A DNA stretch of 7,165 nt, from positions 1 through 7,165 of the forward strand of contig WGAD01000206.1 in assembly GCA_015489255.1 (NCBI GenBank), in the 5' to 3' direction. The notes beneath the pieces were generated by a model, which was given only the letters and a program-made list of their open reading frames with translations, had not been told where the DNA came from and searched no databases. Below are positions 1 through 7,165 of the stretch, in pieces. Made by a program: the position numbers and the translations under genes. Source of the DNA: Anaerolineales bacterium (GTDB taxonomy: Bacteria; Chloroflexota; Anaerolineae; Anaerolineales; Villigracilaceae). Position 1 is the first letter of the stretch. Each line of letters begins with the position of its first letter.

Positions 1-344
<344 letters not shown>

Positions 345-348
345 AGCG

Positions 349-1692
349 ATGAGTACACCAATCCATGTTGCCGATATCGCCCAATATGAGGGGCAGGAAG
401 TGACCATCCGCGGCTGGGTTTACAACCGCACCGACAAAGGCAAGCTGACCTTCCTGCTGGTGCGCGATGGCTCCGGCTTTGCCCAGTGCGTGGCCTTCAA
501 AGGTGACCTGGACGAAGCCACATTCGATGCCATTCGCCGCATCCCCCAGGAATCTTCGGTGGTCGTCAGCGGCACCGTCCGCGCCGACAAGCGCGCCCCC
601 GGACTGCCGGGAGGCTATGAAATCGGCATCAGTGGGTTCGAGGTGGTGCAGGCCGCCGCCCTGGATTACCCGATGGCCCTGAAAGAGCACGGCGTGGACT
701 TTGCGCTCGACAACCGTCACCTGTGGATTCGCATGCCCAGCCAGTGGGCGGTGCTGCGCATCCGCGCGACGATTATGCGGGCGATCCAAGATTTTCTGGA
801 TGGGCAAGGCTTCCTGCGCGTGGACACCCCCATCCTGACCCCCGCCGCGGCGGAGGGGACGACCACCCTCTTCGAGACGCCGTATTTCGACGAAGGCTTT
901 GCCTACCTTTCCCAATCCGGGCAGCTCTACAACGAGGCCAACATCTTCGCCTTCGGCAAGGTCTATTGCTTTGGGCCGACCTTCCGCGCCGAAAAATCCA
1001 AAACCCGCCGCCACCTGACCGAATTCTGGATGGTCGAACCGGAGATCGCCTTCTGCGATCTGGATCAGCTGATGGACCTGGAAGAAGAATTCGTCACCTT
1101 CATCGTCCAGCGCGTGCTGGAAACCAACCGCCGCGAACTGGAATACCTGGGACGCGACCTCAGCAAACTGGAAGCCATCAAGCCGCCCTTCCCGCGCATC
1201 TCCTACGATGAAGCGGTGCAAATGATCAAGGAAATTCAGGCCGAGACGGACGACCCGGAGAAGAAAGCCCTGCTGAATATCGAGTGGGGGCAGGACTTCG
1301 GTTCGCCGCACGAAACCGAGCTGACCAAACGCTTCGACAAGCCCGTCATGGTTTATGGCTACCCGACCGCCGCCAAAGCCTTCTACATGGAACCCTGGCC
1401 CGGGCGCCCGGAGGTCTGCAAGAGCGTGGACATGCTGGCGCCGGAAGGCTACGGCGAGATCATCGGCGGCTCGGAACGCATGAGCGACCACGACCTGCTG
1501 CTGCAACGCATCCACGAGCACGGCCTGCCGGAAGAAGCCTTCAAGTGGTATCTGGACCTGCGGAAATACGGCAGCGTGCCGCACAGCGGCTTTGGCCTCG
1601 GCGTGGAACGCACGGTGGCCTGGATCTGCGGCATCGAGCACATCCGCGAAACCATCCCTTACCCGCGCACCATCAAGCGCGTTTACCCCTGA
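349..1692 (+). CDS. asnS: Asparagine--tRNA ligase (AsnRS)
   Basis: A 447-residue cytoplasmic class IIb synthetase that ligates asparagine to tRNA-Asn; the length is within the family range. An N-terminal OB-fold anticodon-binding domain spans about residues 15-105 (V-T-I-R-G-W-V, later V-S-G-T-V). The catalytic domain follows. Motif 1 is near 154-165 ([12 protein letters not shown]). Motif 2 at 212-232 contains FRAEKS, then [13 protein letters not shown], the pattern that separates AsnRS from AspRS. Motif 3 at 414-421 (GFGLGVER) carries the ATP-binding Arg421. [14 protein letters not shown] at 401-414 is another strong AsnRS marker. The start at 349 is chosen for its GAGGAG ribosome site; GTG at 334 would add five residues. 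The C-terminal end ([10 protein letters not shown], then TIKRVYP) differs from the E. coli enzyme's PFPRTP ending. It probably marks a different AsnRS subgroup rather than a different function. Its presence implies direct tRNA-Asn charging. Confidence 0.95.
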   Translation: MSTPIHVADIAQYEGQEVTIRGWVYNRTDKGKLTFLLVRDGSGFAQCVAFKGDLDEATFDAIRRIPQESSVVVSGTVRADKRAPGLPGGYEIGISGFEVVQAAALDYPMALKEHGVDFALDNRHLWIRMPSQWAVLRIRATIMRAIQDFLDGQGFLRVDTPILTPAAAEGTTTLFETPYFDEGFAYLSQSGQLYNEANIFAFGKVYCFGPTFRAEKSKTRRHLTEFWMVEPEIAFCDLDQLMDLEEEFVTFIVQRVLETNRRELEYLGRDLSKLEAIKPPFPRISYDEAVQMIKEIQAETDDPEKKALLNIEWGQDFGSPHETELTKRFDKPVMVYGYPTAAKAFYMEPWPGRPEVCKSVDMLAPEGYGEIIGGSERMSDHDLLLQRIHEHGLPEEAFKWYLDLRKYGSVPHSGFGLGVERTVAWICGIEHIRETIPYPRTIKRVYP

Positions 1693-1694
1693 GC

Positions 1695-1735
1695 CGCGGC
1701 AGATGACAAAACCGTTTCACCGCCTGCGCGTTTTT
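1695..1735 (+). terminator. Possible weak terminator after asnS
   Basis: Just after the asnS stop, CGC (1695-1697) and GCAG (1699-1702), separated by a one-base bulge, can pair with CTGC-GCG (1724-1730). Five T residues follow directly (1731-1735). The 21-base loop and 7-bp bulged stem make it marginal. The T run could equally be part of the AT-rich promoter region of the next gene. Confidence 0.25.
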
Positions 1736-1745
1736 AAATTGCATG

Positions 1746-1751
1746 TATAAT
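1746..1751 (+). promoter_or_regulatory. Candidate -10 box for the Roadblock/LC7 gene
   Basis: A perfect TATAAT lies 41 bases before the ATG at 1793, in the AT-rich part of the gap. No good TTGACA-like box is present 16-18 bases upstream (that stretch is GC-rich), so only the -10 is supported. GTGA-N5-TCAC (1753-1765) sits just downstream, around the expected transcription start. It is a short dyad that could be an operator or chance. Confidence 0.45.
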
Positions 1752-1792
1752 TGTGACTAGATCACTTAAAAGAATGAGGAGAACAACCCGCA

Positions 1793-2167
1793 ATGAGTCC
1801 ATCACGCAGCGAGCAAATGGTCAACCGGTTGCGCGATCTGCAAGCAGCCACCCCAGATATCGAAGCCTCCGCCGTGGTTTCGGTCGATGGCCTGATCATG
1901 GCCTCCGCCCTGCCAGCCGACGTGGAAGAAGACCGCGTTTCGGCCATGTCTGCCGCCATGCTCAGCCTGGGTGAGCGCATCGCCACCGAGCTGGGACGCG
2001 GCACCCTGGAACAGGTGTACATCAAAGGCGACCAGGGCTTCATCGTGCTCACCGCCGTCGGCGAGGAAGCCGTTCTCACCGCCCTGGCGCGGCAAGAAGC
2101 CAAACTCGGGCTGGTCTTTTTGGAAATGCGCCGAGCAGCCGAAGACTTACTGCGGCTGGTTGGCTGA
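1793..2167 (+). CDS. Roadblock/LC7 domain protein (MglB-like)
   Basis: A 124-residue soluble protein consisting of one Roadblock/LC7 domain and no signal peptide or membrane segment. The N-terminal helix (about 5-20, MVNRLRDLQAATPDI) leads into the diagnostic strand-turn-strand E-A-S-A-V-V-S-V-D-G-L-I-M-A-S. A helix rich in Ala/Met/Ser follows (A-M-S-A-A-M-L-S-L-G-E-R-I), then strands around L-E-Q-V-Y-I-K-G and G-F-I-V-L-T-A-V, and an amphipathic C-terminal helix. Known family members dimerise and regulate or scaffold small Ras-like GTPases: MglB acts on MglA in bacterial polarity, and others on dynein or Ragulator. No GTPase gene is in the window, so partner and process are unknown. GAGGAG at 1776-1781 is a somewhat distant ribosome site, 11 bases from the ATG. 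The gene appears to be its own unit, with a TATAAT upstream and a dyad downstream. Confidence 0.85.
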   Translation: MSPSRSEQMVNRLRDLQAATPDIEASAVVSVDGLIMASALPADVEEDRVSAMSAAMLSLGERIATELGRGTLEQVYIKGDQGFIVLTAVGEEAVLTALARQEAKLGLVFLEMRRAAEDLLRLVG

Positions 2168-2205
2168 GCAAACCTCCCAACCCTTTTCGCTCGGTCCCGC
2201 CCTGA

Positions 2206-4738
<2,533 letters not shown>

Positions 4739-4771
4739 AAACCGCCCCGGCAGGCACAAGGCGCCAACCCT

Positions 4772-4798
4772 GCGCGCAGACGGCGCGCTTCCAGTTTT
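4772..4798 (+). terminator. Possible weak terminator after proC
   Basis: GCGCGC (4772-4777) and GCGCGC (4783-4788) can form a 6-bp all-GC stem with loop AGACG, followed by a loosely T-rich stretch (TTCCAGTTTT, 4789-4798). The T tract is interrupted, so termination may be partial. It is the only hairpin-plus-T candidate between proC and eno. Confidence 0.35.
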
Positions 4799-4822
4799 CC
4801 ACCCCGATGGGTAAAAGTGGAT

Positions 4823-4828
4823 TATACT
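4823..4828 (+). promoter_or_regulatory. Candidate -10 box for eno
   Basis: TATACT lies 32 bases before the eno ATG, in a short AT-rich stretch of an otherwise GC-rich gap. No good -35 is present at 16-18 bases; the nearest weak match, TTCCAC (4797-4802), is 20 bases upstream. Support comes from position and composition only. Confidence 0.45.
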
Positions 4829-4830
4829 GA

Positions 4831-6156
<1,326 letters not shown>

Positions 6157-6175
6157 GGGCCAGGCAACATCCGCC

Positions 6176-6212
6176 AACGGGCTTTTGGCGCAACGCCAGA
6201 AGCCCGTTTTTT
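6176..6212 (+). terminator. Strong intrinsic terminator of eno
   Basis: A 15-bp stem (6176-6190 with 6194-6208, a single G-U pair, loop CAA) is followed by a run of six T residues (6207-6212, partly overlapping the stem base). It is a classic rho-independent terminator 20 bases after the eno stop. It isolates eno from the regulator gene downstream. The reverse strand lacks a T run, so it works in one direction only. Confidence 0.92.
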
Positions 6213-6249
6213 CATTCCCTGAATTTGCCCGCCCCGTTCGTTAAAATAC

Positions 6250-6277
6250 TTGACAAATCTCCTTGCTCTGATAAGAT
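6250..6277 (+). promoter_or_regulatory. Sigma-70-type promoter of the ROK regulator gene
   Basis: A perfect -35 TTGACA (6250-6255) and a -10 TAAGAT (6272-6277) are separated by 16 bases; the -10 is preceded by TGA, the TGn of an extended -10. Transcription should start near 6284, giving a leader of about 24 bases. GTTAA (6240-6244) and TTAAC (6279-6283) form a spaced inverted repeat bracketing the promoter. They are a possible operator for autoregulation (inference). Confidence 0.65.
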
Positions 6278-6307
6278 ATTAACGCCCATTCAGGCAAAAA
6301 TCACCTT

Positions 6308-7165
6308 ATGAGCACCTATTTTCCTCACGCCTACCAACTCAATGTTAAGAATATAAACAAACTGGCTGCGCTAGACCTGATCCGCTTCAGCCCAGGAGGC
6401 GTTTCGCGCGCAGCCCTGGCGCAGCAGCTGGGCATTTCGCGCGCAGCGGTGACGGCCATCGTCAAGGATCTGCTGGAACAAGGGTTGATCCTGGAAAGCC
6501 CTCCCCGCAGCGAGGGGGCCGGTCGTCCGCCCATCATGCTGCAAATGAACCCCCGGCGCGGCCATGTCTTGGGGGTAGATATGGGTGCCACGCACCTGCG
6601 CATCACCCTCGCCGACCTGGGCGCCCGGGTGGTGCAGGAAGAAGAACACCCCTTCGACATCACCCGCGGGCCGGAAACCAGCCTCGATCTGCTCAACCGG
6701 CGCCTCCGCGCCTTGCTGGAGCGCGCTGGCCTGGCCGCCAACCAGGTGGCCGCCCTCGGCGTGGGCGTCCCCGGGCCGGTGCGCAGCGCCGAGGGGATGG
6801 TGCTCGCTCCGCCTATCATGCCCGGCTGGGACCGGTACCCCATCCGCGAATCGCTGATGTCCACCTGGAAGATGCCCGTCATGCTCAACAACGACGCCGA
6901 ACTGGGCGCCCTGGGCGAATGGGCCTATGGCGCCGGGCGCGATTTCCGCAACGTGGCCTTCATCAAAATCGGCACCGGCATCGGCGCCGGTCTCATCCTC
7001 GACAACCGCATCTACCAGGGCGCCAACGGATCCGCCGGCGAGATCGGGCACATTACAGTGGAAGAAAACGGCCCGCAATGCCAGTGCGGCAATTACGGCT
7101 GCCTCGAAGCCCTGGCCGGCGGGCGGGCGATCGCCGAACAGGCGCGCGCCCTGGTCGCCCGTGGC
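6308..7165 (+). CDS. ROK-family transcriptional regulator, N-terminal 286 residues (3' end outside window)
   Basis: An uninterrupted frame from ATG 6308 runs past the window end; full-length relatives are about 380-410 residues. Residues 15-65 form a winged helix-turn-helix (I-N-K-L-A-A-L-D-L-I-R, then L-A-Q-Q-L-G-I-S-R-A-A-V). The ROK sugar-kinase-like domain follows. It has a phosphate loop G-V-D-M-G-A-T at 89-95 (Asp91), G-V-G-V-P-G-P-V at 151-158, N-N-D-A with the catalytic-position Asp196, I-G-T-G-I-G-A-G at 221-228, and G-E-I-G-H at 244-248. The zinc motif comprises His248, Cys258, Cys260 and Cys265 (C-Q-C-G-N-Y-G-C). Such proteins (Mlc, NagC and XylR types) usually repress sugar uptake or catabolism genes and respond to a sugar ligand; target and ligand are unknown here. 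The ribosome site is weak: only AGG at 6292-6294, 13 bases upstream. The start is chosen because the protein N-terminus and the promoter position fit. It is a separate unit from eno. Confidence 0.9.
   Translation, partial: MSTYFPHAYQLNVKNINKLAALDLIRFSPGGVSRAALAQQLGISRAAVTAIVKDLLEQGLILESPPRSEGAGRPPIMLQMNPRRGHVLGVDMGATHLRITLADLGARVVQEEEHPFDITRGPETSLDLLNRRLRALLERAGLAANQVAALGVGVPGPVRSAEGMVLAPPIMPGWDRYPIRESLMSTWKMPVMLNNDAELGALGEWAYGAGRDFRNVAFIKIGTGIGAGLILDNRIYQGANGSAGEIGHITVEENGPQCQCGNYGCLEALAGGRAIAEQARALVARG

Noticed and set aside
1693..1700. GCCGCGGC palindrome after the asnS stop
   Set aside because: An 8-base GC palindrome is expected by chance in DNA of this composition, and it cannot fold as a hairpin with a loop.
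6371..7078. Antisense open frames opposite the ROK gene
   Set aside because: The + strand frame from 6308 carries a continuous wHTH-ROK protein with zinc and phosphate motifs, so the antisense frames are shadows.

Overview
The window reads as ordinary chromosomal core-metabolism DNA from a GC-rich bacterium. All six protein genes are on the + strand, codons are strongly G/C-biased at third positions, and intergenic gaps are short. Several proteins resemble Chloroflexota (Anaerolineae-type) homologues: the AspRS C-terminus, the AsnRS ending in an R-T-I-K-R-V-Y-P tail, a stand-alone Roadblock/LC7 protein, and a ROK regulator. That lineage call is inference from remembered family patterns, not from a search. 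No insertion sequence, phage gene, CRISPR array, tRNA or rRNA was seen, and no gap without a gene exceeds about 150 bases.

Layout. (1) 1-1692: the 3' end of aspS, then asnS four bases later with its Shine-Dalgarno inside the end of aspS; a two-gene tRNA-charging operon. (2) 1693-2167: a 100-base gap with a TATAAT box, then a small Roadblock/LC7 gene. (3) 2168-3906: a leader with a perfect 11-bp dyad and an 11-base direct repeat, then pyrG (CTP synthase). (4) 3893-4738: proC (pyrroline-5-carboxylate reductase), overlapping pyrG by 14 bases. (5) 4739-6212: a 122-base gap with a promoter-like element, eno (enolase), and a textbook intrinsic terminator. (6) 6213-7165: a well-formed promoter and the first 286 codons of a ROK-family transcriptional regulator that runs off the window end.

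The genes cover translation (AspRS, AsnRS), pyrimidine nucleotide synthesis (PyrG), proline synthesis (ProC) and lower glycolysis (Eno). A likely GTPase-regulating scaffold protein and a sugar-responsive-type repressor complete the set. They look like neighbouring small transcription units rather than one pathway. I found no convincing undescribed biological system. The items most worth a second look are the structured pyrG leader, the orphan Roadblock protein, and the ROK regulator, which keeps its phosphotransfer residues and has its own inverted-repeat-flanked promoter.
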